A DNA stretch of 14,454 nt, taken from DATDYQ01 sp035288965. GTDB taxonomy: Archaea; Nanobdellota; Nanobdellia; SCGC-AAA011-G17; JAGVZF01. Below are positions 1 to 8,189 of the stretch, in pieces. Below the pieces are notes generated by a model. It made no database searches. It was not told where the DNA came from and worked only from the letters and a program-made list of their open reading frames with translations. The translations under genes and the position numbers were made by a program. Location of the stretch: positions 1 to 14,454 of the forward strand of contig DATDYQ010000070.1 of NCBI GenBank assembly GCA_035288965.1. Reading direction: 5' to 3'. Position 1 is the stretch's first letter, and each line of letters opens with the position of its first letter.

Positions 1-27
1 TCTAAATTTAGCTTTCTTGTAGAATTC

Positions 28-432
28 CTATTTTATCAGTTTTGCAACTTCTTTTGTTGTTAAACATTCTATATCTTTTATTTTCTTGAATCTTTTTTCA
101 TAAGACCAAAATGGACATCTAAGCTCTAAGGCTAATGCTAGGTATGGTGCATCTTTGATATGATCTTCTAATAGCTCTTCAGCTTTTCTAAAGTTATGAA
201 TAAATCTTGTCATCGACACTATTTTAATTCTCCTTCTCAGTAGATTAAATATAATTTCGAAATCTTCTTCAGAAAGATGGGATTTTTGTTTTAATTCTTC
301 TTTGTGTTTTCTTATTTCAACAAACAATAGTTCTGGAGCAAAAAGTTCTAATTTAGGTGATAAAAATATATCTGTCAGTTTTCCTGCAATTAATGCTGAA
401 AATATTATATTTGCATCCACTACCAACTTCAT
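28..432 (-). CDS. PIN-domain ribonuclease toxin (VapC-like)
   Basis: A 134-aa protein with a PIN-domain layout. The N-terminus MKLVVDANIIFSAL supplies the first acidic residue (D6). E39 in the FVEIRKHKEE segment and D94 in KDAPYLALAL are the next metal-binding acids. The usual C-terminal W-T-x-D motif appears as WSYEKRF (109-115), with Glu112 in place of Asp. PIN proteins of this type cut RNA using Mg2+ or Mn2+. The gene follows the antitoxin gene with a 5-nt gap, the classic antitoxin-first order, so the two are probably co-transcribed and translationally coupled. Length is normal for the family. Activity as a toxin is inferred from fold and context; a housekeeping PIN nuclease is less likely given the partner. 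Confidence 0.85.
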   Translation of the reverse strand: MKLVVDANIIFSALIAGKLTDIFLSPKLELFAPELLFVEIRKHKEELKQKSHLSEEDFEIIFNLLRRRIKIVSMTRFIHNFRKAEELLEDHIKDAPYLALALELRCPFWSYEKRFKKIKDIECLTTKEVAKLIK

Positions 433-437
433 CTAGC

Positions 438-671
438 TCACATCTTAACTTTCTTTTTGTATTCATTATAAAGTTCTTCATTTATCTTCTCACCAAATTT
501 TAGAGCATCTTTCTGTTTAAGTTTTGATTTTGCAATTATTGATTTAAATAGTTTGTATTCATCTATCTTTTCTGCTATCGCTTCTCTTGCTATTTCTGAC
601 CAGTTTAATTCTGGAAAAATTTCCATTTCTTTCTTCAAATCTGCTGAAATTGCAAGTGTTAGGGTTGGCAT
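438..671 (-). CDS. Ribbon-helix-helix-like antitoxin (VapB-like)
   Basis: A 77-aa protein. The first nine residues (MPTLTLAIS) look like the DNA-contacting beta strand of a ribbon-helix-helix protein. Two helices follow (about 10-20 and 24-38, with NWSEIAREAIAEKI as the second). A charged, Lys/Glu-rich C-terminal tail (about 43-77) is the expected toxin-binding part. The start is well supported: GGAG at 677-680 sits 5 nt upstream of the ATG. The gene is first in a two-gene operon with the PIN toxin. It has its own promoter just downstream of the giant surface-protein gene, and half-sites beside the predicted transcription start fit autorepression. No database match was run; the family is assigned from pattern and context. 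Confidence 0.8.
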   Translation of the reverse strand: MPTLTLAISADLKKEMEIFPELNWSEIAREAIAEKIDEYKLFKSIIAKSKLKQKDALKFGEKINEELYNEYKKKVKM

Positions 672-682
672 ATTTTCTCCAT

Positions 683-726
683 TTATTACACGTTATACAC
701 TTAATTATGTGTAATAACTATATAAA
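683..726 (-). promoter_or_regulatory. Promoter and putative autoregulatory operator of the toxin-antitoxin operon
   Basis: On the minus strand a TATA box TTTATATA lies at 719-726. Below it are three copies of a 9-base half-site: TTATTACAC at 709-717, GTGTATAAC at 692-700 and GTGTAATAA at 683-691. The outer two form a perfect 9-bp inverted repeat with a 17-nt spacer; the middle one is a near-copy directly abutting the last. The predicted transcription start (about 25 nt below the TATA box, near 695-698) falls inside this array, so bound antitoxin would block initiation. The sites are seen; binding is inferred. Confidence 0.7.
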
Positions 727-751
727 TGTTTCGGTTTGTAAAAGAAATGGG

Positions 752-3700
752 TTATTTCATTAATCTTCTTAAAATAACAATAATCAAGATTAAAAGCAAT
801 ATGTTTGCTATTATCAAGAAGATTACTGCAATTGGTGAGTTTGCTGATGGTATTATTGTTGGAATTCTTGATAATTTCAAACTTCCTGATTTTGTTTTTT
901 TACTTCCTTCTGAGTATACTGGAACATATTTTGTATCTGATGGAGCAATATTGATTGTTTGTGTTTGCTGTGCTATTGTTGCTCCATTTAATTTTGTTTT
1001 TATTGATAATGGATAGGTTCCAGCCGGAGCTTCATCTGCAATATGGATTGTTAATGAAGTTGTTGTTGTTTCAGATGGCTGTAACTCTATTAAAACAGCA
1101 TCTTTGCTTAACCAGGAAGCTAATGGATCTGATTCTAGGCTAATTGTAATAGGATCAGTTCCTGTATTAGCTATTGAAACTGGAACTGTTATTGAAGATC
1201 CTGGTTTTGCATCTAATGTTTCTTGCAATAATGCTAAGTCAATGTAAGGAATATTGCAATCTATTCTCAACTCTTTTGTAACTGTGTCCTCATTTCCACC
1301 AGAGAATACTGTAGCGTCTATTAAAAATGTACCTTTTATTTTATCTGGAAGTTTGAATGTAAATCTTTCAAGTGATTTTGAATCATCATCTCCAATCCTT
1401 TGAAGTTCAAATATGTCTGTCTTTGCTAATAAATCTAAATCTTTGTTAGACAAAATAACTTGGATATCATTTTCATCACTTGTTCCAATGTTATGCACAT
1501 CAGCTATAGCTGAAACTACATCTCCACATTGAACGTCTAATGGAGCTAGATCAAATCTATTGATGACAACATTATGTTTCTTTAGTTTGATGTCTATTGA
1601 TGTTATATCTTCATTACATTGCAAATCTTCATCGCTATTTTCGAATACCTTTACAAAAATTATGTAATCATTGTCTTCATCTAAATCAAATGATGGAACT
1701 TTTAATGGAAGTTCAACATCTTCAGAGTCTGATTTTCTTACATTTATCTCGTCTGATTCAACTTTATCTAGTTCATCATCTTCTGTTTCATCAAATAATG
1801 TAGCCTGGACAATTAAATCCTTTTTTTCATTATTATTATTTTTTATTTTTATGTTTAATGGGATTGTTTCACCTGGAGCAAAATCATCGTTTGCATCAGG
1901 CTCTTTTATTGTAATTTCTAAATTTCCTTTAACTCCTACTTCACATCTGTCTAAGCTTGTTTCGTTTCCCAATGAACATTTTGCTGAGCAACAGAATGCT
2001 GAGTCTGAGCTTGGGAGTAAATTACCTGAGCATTGATCTTGAGATGAGCAGGCAAATCCATTTTGTTGGGAGCATGTCAATTGAGTTTGATCAGATGCTT
2101 TATATATTGAAAATTTAGTTAGATCAAATACTAATTTCTTTGTTGATGGATTGAAATTAATATTCTTGCATCTATCTCCTGGACATGTTGTTGTTATCTT
2201 TGATAAATCTAAAGTATATGGATCATTAAAGAATATTAAAGGTGTTTTTGATGATTCTAGGTTGTACATTGAAAGCTGGGCTGCTTTTCCTTTGAATGCA
2301 GGAAGTTCAATTGTATCTATTCCAATTAATCCTTTAGATATTGTTACAAATGAATCTAGATCAACAACATCTCTCATGTCAATTACTGCTTTTCCGCAAA
2401 AATCTATTTTACCATATTGTGTTTTTTCTAGGATTAAGCAAGACATATTCTTTAGCTGATCCTCTGTTAAATTACTAAAATCAGTTGTATTCCCATCAAA
2501 TGAATCTGCTATCGGGATTCTTGATGATATTAATTTCCATTCTCTAAATACTGTAAATTCCCCATCTGAAACTGTTACTTTAATTTTATAAGTTCCTTCT
2601 CCAGGTGAATTAAATGTGAATGTTTTTCCCAATGCTGCAAAATTTTCATCTACTGTCCATCTGACTAAGATATCTGCTTCTGGACTGTCAATATCATTAA
2701 CATCTACTGAAAATGATTGTTTACCATTTTCTGTTATTTTTGGATCTCTCTTTGGAGAATAATCTTTAATTTCAGGAGCATCGTTTACTGGAGTTACATT
2801 TATCTTAACTGTTGTTAAAGCAGCTGCATTTTCATTATCAACAACTTGAATATCACATGTTGCTAAGCCATTGAAATCTTTTCCTGGAATGAATGTTAAT
2901 CTTTTATCTGAAATAATACATTTAACTTTAGATTCATCTTGGGAAGCTACTTCAAATTTTGATATTGTTCCATCTTCATCCAAAGCAGCTAATGTAACTT
3001 CTGGCCCAATTGTTGCATCTTCAGGCATTGTCTGATCAAGGATTGGATCTATTACTGGAGCTATGTTTTGCCTTGTAACAATTAAATTAACTGGATTTGA
3101 ATTTGTTGATAATAATGAATCAGATGCGGTAAATGTTATTGTTTCTTGTCCATTGAAATGTCCAATTGGAGAAAATGAAACCTTTCCTTCAGGACTTATT
3201 GTTACTGTAATTCTGTTATTTCCTGATACTGTGTAAGTTATTAAAGATGAATCAACATCTATAAAATATGTGTTGAGATCAATGCTATTTGTTAATGATG
3301 TATCTTGAGGCCAGCTAACATCTGGAATATTTGTTAGTAGTTTTGGAGCATCATTAACTGGATTAATTGTTAAAGTAATTTCATTAGATTCGACAGATGA
3401 TGGACCATCAGATGCTTTAAACTTTATCTTTACAATTCCATTAAAATCTTGTGCTGGATTTATTGTTGCAAGTCCGGATGATGATATTGATATTATCGCT
3501 GTTACTGGAGATATAGAAGTGAATGTTAATGCATCATTATCTAAATCATTAAAATATGTTGATAATGAAATTTGAGTTGTTGTGTCTTCGTCTATTATGA
3601 CATCCTGGATTGGTCCGTTAAATACGGGGGCCCTATTAATATTATTTACTGTTACTTTAAATGTTTCTGAGTCGGATAAGCCTTCTGTATCCTCGGCTGT

Positions 3701-5851
3701 TAATGTTACAATATGAACTCCTGATGATGAAAAGTCTGTCTGCCATTGGAATATTCCAGGACCTATTTGTGTAAATCTTGAATCTGATATTGAATATATT
3801 ATGGTATCTTCCGGAGTTTGATCAGATGCTATTGCTGTAACAGTAATTAAATCATTTTCATTAGCTGTAATATCAGAAATTGGCTGCAATACTGGAGCAA
3901 ATGGAGCATCCATTGCAAATGTAAAATCTTCTTGAGCAAATGCTTCATTATTTCCATCTGAACATTTTACATTCCATTTATAATCACCATTGGCGATATC
4001 TTGTATATTAAATGAGCTTGTCTGTCCATTGCCTACTGTTTTTGTTGACGATGGGGCAAAACTTCCGGATATGTCTGTAAATAATGTGCAACTAATTTGC
4101 TGGGCATTATTATCTGAAACTGAGAATGTAAAATCTATGTTTCTTGTTGTTAATACTGCTCCTGAAGTTGGTGAAAGTAAATTAACTGTTGGAGGCCTTA
4201 CATCTGCTGAATTTGAGATTCCTTTTGTTGGGAAATCAAAGATATGGAAATCTGATTTATCATTATCTGTATCAAATCCATCAGGCAACCTACCTGCTGA
4301 TTTTCCTTTTGCCGGATTTGGAGCGTTATCATTTACATTTCCATCATCAAAATCTCCATATGTTACTTTATCTATTATTGAATCGTCTGATGATTTTAGT
4401 TGAATTATATCTCCATCATTATTTAATGTAAATGTTGGACTTACAACTAAGAATCCTTTTGCCGGAAGAGTTCCAGACAATGAATATTTAGTTGTTGTAC
4501 CATCTTGAAGCTTAAATCCCGATAATGTTACAGGAATGTCATTTGGATTGAACAATTCAATCCATTCTTCATCTCCCGTATTTGGATTTGAAACGAATTC
4601 GTTAATAACAACTTTAGGAACTATTGTAATCTGAACTGTTTTTGTATCTGATAATCCGAAAGAGTCTGTAACCGTTACTGTAACTTGTTTTGTTCCAATA
4701 TCTGCTATTGTTGTTTGCCATTCTCCATTACTATTAAATGGGGTTGAGAATGTGAATGATAACGGATCATCATCAATGTCTGTAGCTAGAGCTTTTAATT
4801 TTATTAAAGTTCCTGCTGCTACAGTCATGTCTGTTAGATTAGTCAGTGATGGCTTGTGATTAATATCAAGAACTGTTATTGTAACTTCATTACTGTCTGT
4901 TGATTTGACTCCATCAAATGCTGTAAATGTAACTTTTTGTATTCCGACAAATTTTTTCTTTGGATTTAATGAAACTGAACCATCTTCATTTATTGTTATT
5001 TCTATGTTTGGGATTGGAGTGTGTGTATATGTTAATGTTGCTCCGTGAGGTGAACTAAAGTAATCATTAAGATTGTAAGCATTTAATTTTTCTACATTTT
5101 TTTCTATTGAAATATCTGGAATTGGACCATTAAATTCTGGAGGCAGACTTCCGGCAATAACCCAGGTAATTGAATTTTTAAATAATTCTTCTGTTTGGAA
5201 TGTCCAATACTGGGTTTTTGTTATTCCGAAGAAGACTATTCTTTGCTGAGCTGTTTGTCCATTAAGGAATAATGTTCCTTTTTCGGCTGCACCAATTACT
5301 GCATCATTATTATTTACTACAGTTGAACCTATTACTGTCCATGGAACATTTCTTATATTTGATCTTAGTAAATAGTATGCTGGGATTCCAATATGTCCGC
5401 TTGATGGATTATTCGGAGAAGAATCAGTACAACATTGAGTATAAACTTGAATAAATGAAAATTGATCTAGCATTATAGGATTATCTGGAGCTACATTTTT
5501 TATATCTAAAGGTTGGGAGTTGACTATTGATGAAATTCCATTAAAAGTCCAACCCCAAATTTTTGGATGTTTTGTATTAAGTGAAACTACTGCGAGAGAA
5601 TTTACAGGTAATTGATCTGCATTGTTAAGAATATTATCATTAATTACTATTGCTTTATATTGTAAAAAATCTGTTGATGGAATATTATTTGATAAAATAA
5701 TATCATATGTTAATGACATTTGATCAAACACGGATGTTATTTTGCTGTCAACATAATTATTATCTCTAACAACGTAACCTATATCTGCAGCTAATGCAGT
5801 GTATGCAAACATGATTGTTATTAATATCAATGGAATTATTTTTTTATTCAT
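752..5851 (-). CDS. Giant cell-surface mosaic protein with Ig/cadherin-like repeats, lamin-tail domain and C-terminal membrane anchor
   Basis: A 1699-aa exported protein. Residues 1-21 are a signal peptide (cut after TALA). Residues 22-235 form an alpha/beta domain that resembles GATase1/ThuA-like folds (RIVFFGITKTQ, then LFKNSITW). Ig/cadherin-like repeats run 239-412 and 551-1110, with the familiar FNG...FTASD and VNDAP signatures. A lamin-tail domain (about 413-548, VVINEF...EEWIELFNP) is inserted between them. Residues 1111-1250 are a module ending in a paired-Cys stretch and LVFDLTKFSIYKA, a pattern I recall from other archaeal surface proteins. A Cys-rich knot lies at 1260-1303, CARDB-like domains at 1305-1535 and an NEW3-like domain at 1536-1640. 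Residues 1671-1694 are one transmembrane helix followed by RRLMK. The start overlaps the upstream gene by 4 nt, with GGGAG at 5861-5865. Likely role: adhesion or cell contact (inference). Confidence 0.88.
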   Translation of the reverse strand: MNKKIIPLILITIMFAYTALAADIGYVVRDNNYVDSKITSVFDQMSLTYDIILSNNIPSTDFLQYKAIVINDNILNNADQLPVNSLAVVSLNTKHPKIWGWTFNGISSIVNSQPLDIKNVAPDNPIMLDQFSFIQVYTQCCTDSSPNNPSSGHIGIPAYYLLRSNIRNVPWTVIGSTVVNNNDAVIGAAEKGTLFLNGQTAQQRIVFFGITKTQYWTFQTEELFKNSITWVIAGSLPPEFNGPIPDISIEKNVEKLNAYNLNDYFSSPHGATLTYTHTPIPNIEITINEDGSVSLNPKKKFVGIQKVTFTAFDGVKSTDSNEVTITVLDINHKPSLTNLTDMTVAAGTLIKLKALATDIDDDPLSFTFSTPFNSNGEWQTTIADIGTKQVTVTVTDSFGLSDTKTVQITIVPKVVINEFVSNPNTGDEEWIELFNPNDIPVTLSGFKLQDGTTTKYSLSGTLPAKGFLVVSPTFTLNNDGDIIQLKSSDDSIIDKVTYGDFDDGNVNDNAPNPAKGKSAGRLPDGFDTDNDKSDFHIFDFPTKGISNSADVRPPTVNLLSPTSGAVLTTRNIDFTFSVSDNNAQQISCTLFTDISGSFAPSSTKTVGNGQTSSFNIQDIANGDYKWNVKCSDGNNEAFAQEDFTFAMDAPFAPVLQPISDITANENDLITVTAIASDQTPEDTIIYSISDSRFTQIGPGIFQWQTDFSSSGVHIVTLTAEDTEGLSDSETFKVTVNNINRAPVFNGPIQDVIIDEDTTTQISLSTYFNDLDNDALTFTSISPVTAIISISSSGLATINPAQDFNGIVKIKFKASDGPSSVESNEITLTINPVNDAPKLLTNIPDVSWPQDTSLTNSIDLNTYFIDVDSSLITYTVSGNNRITVTISPEGKVSFSPIGHFNGQETITFTASDSLLSTNSNPVNLIVTRQNIAPVIDPILDQTMPEDATIGPEVTLAALDEDGTISKFEVASQDESKVKCIISDKRLTFIPGKDFNGLATCDIQVVDNENAAALTTVKINVTPVNDAPEIKDYSPKRDPKITENGKQSFSVDVNDIDSPEADILVRWTVDENFAALGKTFTFNSPGEGTYKIKVTVSDGEFTVFREWKLISSRIPIADSFDGNTTDFSNLTEDQLKNMSCLILEKTQYGKIDFCGKAVIDMRDVVDLDSFVTISKGLIGIDTIELPAFKGKAAQLSMYNLESSKTPLIFFNDPYTLDLSKITTTCPGDRCKNINFNPSTKKLVFDLTKFSIYKASDQTQLTCSQQNGFACSSQDQCSGNLLPSSDSAFCCSAKCSLGNETSLDRCEVGVKGNLEITIKEPDANDDFAPGETIPLNIKIKNNNNEKKDLIVQATLFDETEDDELDKVESDEINVRKSDSEDVELPLKVPSFDLDEDNDYIIFVKVFENSDEDLQCNEDITSIDIKLKKHNVVINRFDLAPLDVQCGDVVSAIADVHNIGTSDENDIQVILSNKDLDLLAKTDIFELQRIGDDDSKSLERFTFKLPDKIKGTFLIDATVFSGGNEDTVTKELRIDCNIPYIDLALLQETLDAKPGSSITVPVSIANTGTDPITISLESDPLASWLSKDAVLIELQPSETTTTSLTIHIADEAPAGTYPLSIKTKLNGATIAQQTQTINIAPSDTKYVPVYSEGSKKTKSGSLKLSRIPTIIPSANSPIAVIFLIIANILLLILIIVILRRLMK

Positions 5852-6612
5852 TTTTTATTGCTCCCTGAGTTTTTTGTTAATAGGAAATATATCATCAATC
5901 CAAGTACGACTATTGCTAAGATTAGAAATGTGCCATAGAATGGATTTGGTTTTTTAGTAGTAGTAGTTGTTTTAGTTGTTTGTCCTGTTGGTGTGGTTGG
6001 TTGAATATTGTCTGTTTTTATATTTGTTTTAGATGGAGTTGTTGATGGATTATTATTTGCAGTATTTGGTTGAGTATTTGTGTTATCATCTTGATTAGTA
6101 TTATCATCTGTATTCGTATTATCTGTAGTATCATCTTGATTAGTATTATCATCTGTGTTGGTATTGTTTTGATTAGTGTTATCGTCTGTGTTATCTTCTG
6201 GTGGAGGGAAATCTCCTTCTCCATATGCAATAACTTGAACTTCTGTTGATATAGCAATACCATTACCTTCTTCAGGCTTAAACATTGTAAGAATTTTACC
6301 GCTATATGTTCCTGGACGTACTAAAGTAAAAGCATAACGAGCATCTTTTTCTTCATTTGCTTTAAGAACAAAATCATTATCTATTATTTCAGTTATATCT
6401 GTTAAATCTTCTACTGCACTTATCGTAATTGTAACAGGGAAATCATTGTTATTGATTACTCTTAAAGTTTTTTGAATTTCTGTAGGCTGATTAGGAGATA
6501 TTTCTTCTTTTAAGTAAATTTTTCCGCTACCTACCGAGCCTGTTATTGCAAATGCTAAAGGAATAATTAATAGAAGTAATGTTACAAAAATCAAACTTAT
6601 CTTTTTACTCAT
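5848..6612 (-). CDS. Small membrane-anchored surface protein on an Asn/Asp/Thr-rich stalk
   Basis: A 254-aa protein. Residues 1-22 are a signal peptide (cut near AFA). Residues 25-131 form a beta-rich, Ig-like domain. Residues 132-223 are a low-complexity linker of Asn, Asp, Thr and Gln, turning to Thr/Pro near the membrane. Residues 225-246 are a transmembrane helix, with a short Lys-rich tail inside. The linker could be heavily O- or N-glycosylated. The gene comes first in an operon and its stop overlaps the start of the giant surface protein (ATGA), so the two are probably made together and may be partners. A G-rich ribosome site (GGGGG, 6619-6623) precedes the ATG. I do not recognise a named family. 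Confidence 0.82.
   Translation of the reverse strand: MSKKISLIFVTLLLLIIPLAFAITGSVGSGKIYLKEEISPNQPTEIQKTLRVINNNDFPVTITISAVEDLTDITEIIDNDFVLKANEEKDARYAFTLVRPGTYSGKILTMFKPEEGNGIAISTEVQVIAYGEGDFPPPEDNTDDNTNQNNTNTDDNTNQDDTTDNTNTDDNTNQDDNTNTQPNTANNNPSTTPSKTNIKTDNIQPTTPTGQTTKTTTTTKKPNPFYGTFLILAIVVLGLMIYFLLTKNSGSNKK
6084..6190 (-). repeat. In-frame repeats encoding the stalk
   Basis: A 28-bp stretch at 6084-6111 recurs exactly at 6129-6156 (45-nt period, 15 codons). A third, degenerate copy lies around 6166-6190. Spacings between units are multiples of 3, so gain or loss of units would lengthen or shorten the Asn/Asp/Thr stalk without a frameshift. Confidence 0.75.
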
Positions 6613-6681
6613 TAAAATCCCCCTTTGATAGTGATTATTCGTTTTAACTACTTTTAGTAAATGAATATGTGAGCTAGTTTA

Positions 6682-6689
6682 TATATAAA
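6682..6689 (-). promoter_or_regulatory. TATA box of the stalk/giant surface protein operon
   Basis: TTTATATA on the minus strand, inside a 14-bp palindrome (6677-6690, GTTTATATATAAAC). It lies about 70 nt before the start codon at 6612, leaving a leader of roughly 45 nt. The GTATCAT element found at neighbouring promoters is not present at the same spacing here. Confidence 0.55.
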
Positions 6690-6736
6690 CATTATTATGG
6701 TATAAAATATAATAAGTAATTAATATGTTGTAGTTA

Positions 6737-8047
6737 TCATATTGTTATTTCCATTGTTTCTGTGTCTGAATTACCTGTTCCGTCGATAGAATTTATGATA
6801 ATATTGTGTTTTCCATAATTAAGGAAAAGAAGTTTAGTAGCATGATTACAATTATTACATATGACTCTTGGAAGACCATTATCGATGGAATATGTTAATC
6901 TGGCTTTTTCTGTTAATTGAATATCTAAATTTAGTTTCTTATCTTGTTGTTGGTAGTTTAATGTTATTTCAGGAATATTATTATCAATGTAAACTTTAGT
7001 TGGTTTTGTGGATGAGGATAAAGCTTCATTTGATAAAACTATAAAATATTCTAAAGGAGATGGGAAATCTGTTATATTGACTAAGAATGAACATTTTTTC
7101 TTCATTCCAGAAGGGCAAGTTTGATTTATGAAGCCAAGTGAAATAGAATCAAATACACTAGATGATGAAGAACGATAGTAAAATGTAGTATCTTTAAGAT
7201 TTTCTTCTGAATAGAATATTTCAAACTTTCCATTTGTTGTCTTTTTTGGATTAAATGAAAATATTATTGGAGGTTTTGATATTACTTTAAATGAAAATTC
7301 TTCTTGATCAAGATTATTAAATTCATCTGTTCCTTTTATGATAATTTTATGATCCCCATCATTAAAGCTCATTAGTCTAGAAAAAGAAGAACATCTATTA
7401 CATAATCTTTGAAATGGTTTATTATTATCAGATATTTCTATTTTTTCTAGTAATTTATTTGATTTAATCATTATTGGAATTTGTCTTTTTCCATAGATAG
7501 TTTTATTGGGGGATATTATCGCTATTTCAGGAAGATCAAAATTTGCAATCTTAAATGAATTAAATTCTGAGAATAATGGTCTAATATCATTTCCTGTGTT
7601 GATATAAAAGATTGCTACATATCTTCCTAATGGGGAATTTGTTGAATTCCATATAATATCATATCTGAATTCTGATGATGATTCATTATAACCATAACCA
7701 AATGATTCATTGAAATCGTAAAGATTTCCATCAAATATAACAGAAGAGTTATCAAAACCATAAGCTGATGATGTTGCTATTGGAATTATTGTAAATGATG
7801 GACATGAATTCTCTCCATTTATTAAAAATGTGCATTCATCTTTTACTGGACCATTAATTTTAACTGTAAAGTTTGTTATTGGAAGTTGTGTATCTGGATC
7901 TTGAATTGCAATTAAAGAACTAATTTTTACTAGTTCTTGATAAGAATAAATTTCTTTATCTGAATTTACATCTATTGTCAAAGCAGCAGCTAGTTGGATT
8001 GCAAGCATAGTTGCTACTATCAGTATTATCATCGCCTTTTTTTTCAT
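6737..8047 (-). CDS. Secreted Ig-like surface protein with paired CxxC repeats
   Basis: A 436-aa protein with a signal peptide (1-22, cut near QLAAA) and no C-terminal membrane helix. Residues 23-167 are a module shared with the 337-aa protein encoded at 9291-10304: both have two Cys ten residues apart (C72 and C82 here) around NGEN/NGDN, a Gly-Tyr segment (116-120), and a G-x-Y-x-A...NTG-x-D-x-R/K-P ending. Three Ig-like domains follow (about 172-256, 258-355, 358-436). The first and third each carry a CxxC (C216/C219 and C397/C400) followed by a similar L-x-F...G-x-H-x-I-I-I...D motif, so they look duplicated. Several N-x-S/T sites are present. GAGGT at 8052-8056 supports the start. Function unknown; probably an envelope protein. 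Confidence 0.82.
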   Translation of the reverse strand: MKKKAMIILIVATMLAIQLAAALTIDVNSDKEIYSYQELVKISSLIAIQDPDTQLPITNFTVKINGPVKDECTFLINGENSCPSFTIIPIATSSAYGFDNSSVIFDGNLYDFNESFGYGYNESSSEFRYDIIWNSTNSPLGRYVAIFYINTGNDIRPLFSEFNSFKIANFDLPEIAIISPNKTIYGKRQIPIMIKSNKLLEKIEISDNNKPFQRLCNRCSSFSRLMSFNDGDHKIIIKGTDEFNNLDQEEFSFKVISKPPIIFSFNPKKTTNGKFEIFYSEENLKDTTFYYRSSSSSVFDSISLGFINQTCPSGMKKKCSFLVNITDFPSPLEYFIVLSNEALSSSTKPTKVYIDNNIPEITLNYQQQDKKLNLDIQLTEKARLTYSIDNGLPRVICNNCNHATKLLFLNYGKHNIIINSIDGTGNSDTETMEITI

Positions 8048-8086
8048 AATTACCTCTTAAGAATTAATTAGAAAATGTTAATAAAC

Positions 8087-8106
8087 TATTTAAAGAATGA
8101 TGATAC
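8087..8106 (-). promoter_or_regulatory. Promoter with GTATCAT element (copy A)
   Basis: On the minus strand GTATCAT (8100-8106) lies exactly 5 nt before TTTAAATA (8087-8094), which is 40 nt before the start codon of the 436-aa gene. The leader then carries TTAAGAGGTA with the ribosome site. The same element, spacing and a very similar leader occur before the 337-aa gene. Confidence 0.7.
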
Positions 8107-8158
8107 CACTAGAGTAAACTAATGTTGTTGTATAAGATATAAATTAAAGAAAGGTATA

Positions 8159-8167
8159 TTTTAAATA
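8159..8167 (+). promoter_or_regulatory. TATA box of the 211-aa gene
   Basis: TTTTAAATA, centred about 27 nt before the ATG at 8190. There is no Shine-Dalgarno site before that ATG, so the transcript is probably leaderless. Confidence 0.6.
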
Positions 8168-8189
8168 TTTATTGCCTCTTTAATTATTT

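Noticed and set aside
726..5454. Several plus-strand ORFs of 60-137 codons opposite the giant surface-protein gene
   Set aside because: They lie wholly within the 1699-aa reading frame, have low-complexity Leu/His/Ser-rich translations typical of antisense frames, and lack convincing promoters or ribosome sites.
6084..6190. Possible CRISPR-like repeats
   Set aside because: The repeats are in-frame coding repeats of variable spacing, without unique spacers of constant length.
6018..6263. 81-codon minus-strand ORF in another frame of the stalk repeats
   Set aside because: It is a frame-shadow of the Asn/Asp/Thr repeat region, giving a repetitive Ile/Gln/Met translation.
8097..8104. ATGATGA resembling a C box of a C/D guide RNA
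   Set aside because: No D box (CTGA) or second C/D pair lies at a suitable distance; the bases are better explained as the complement of the GTATCAT promoter element.
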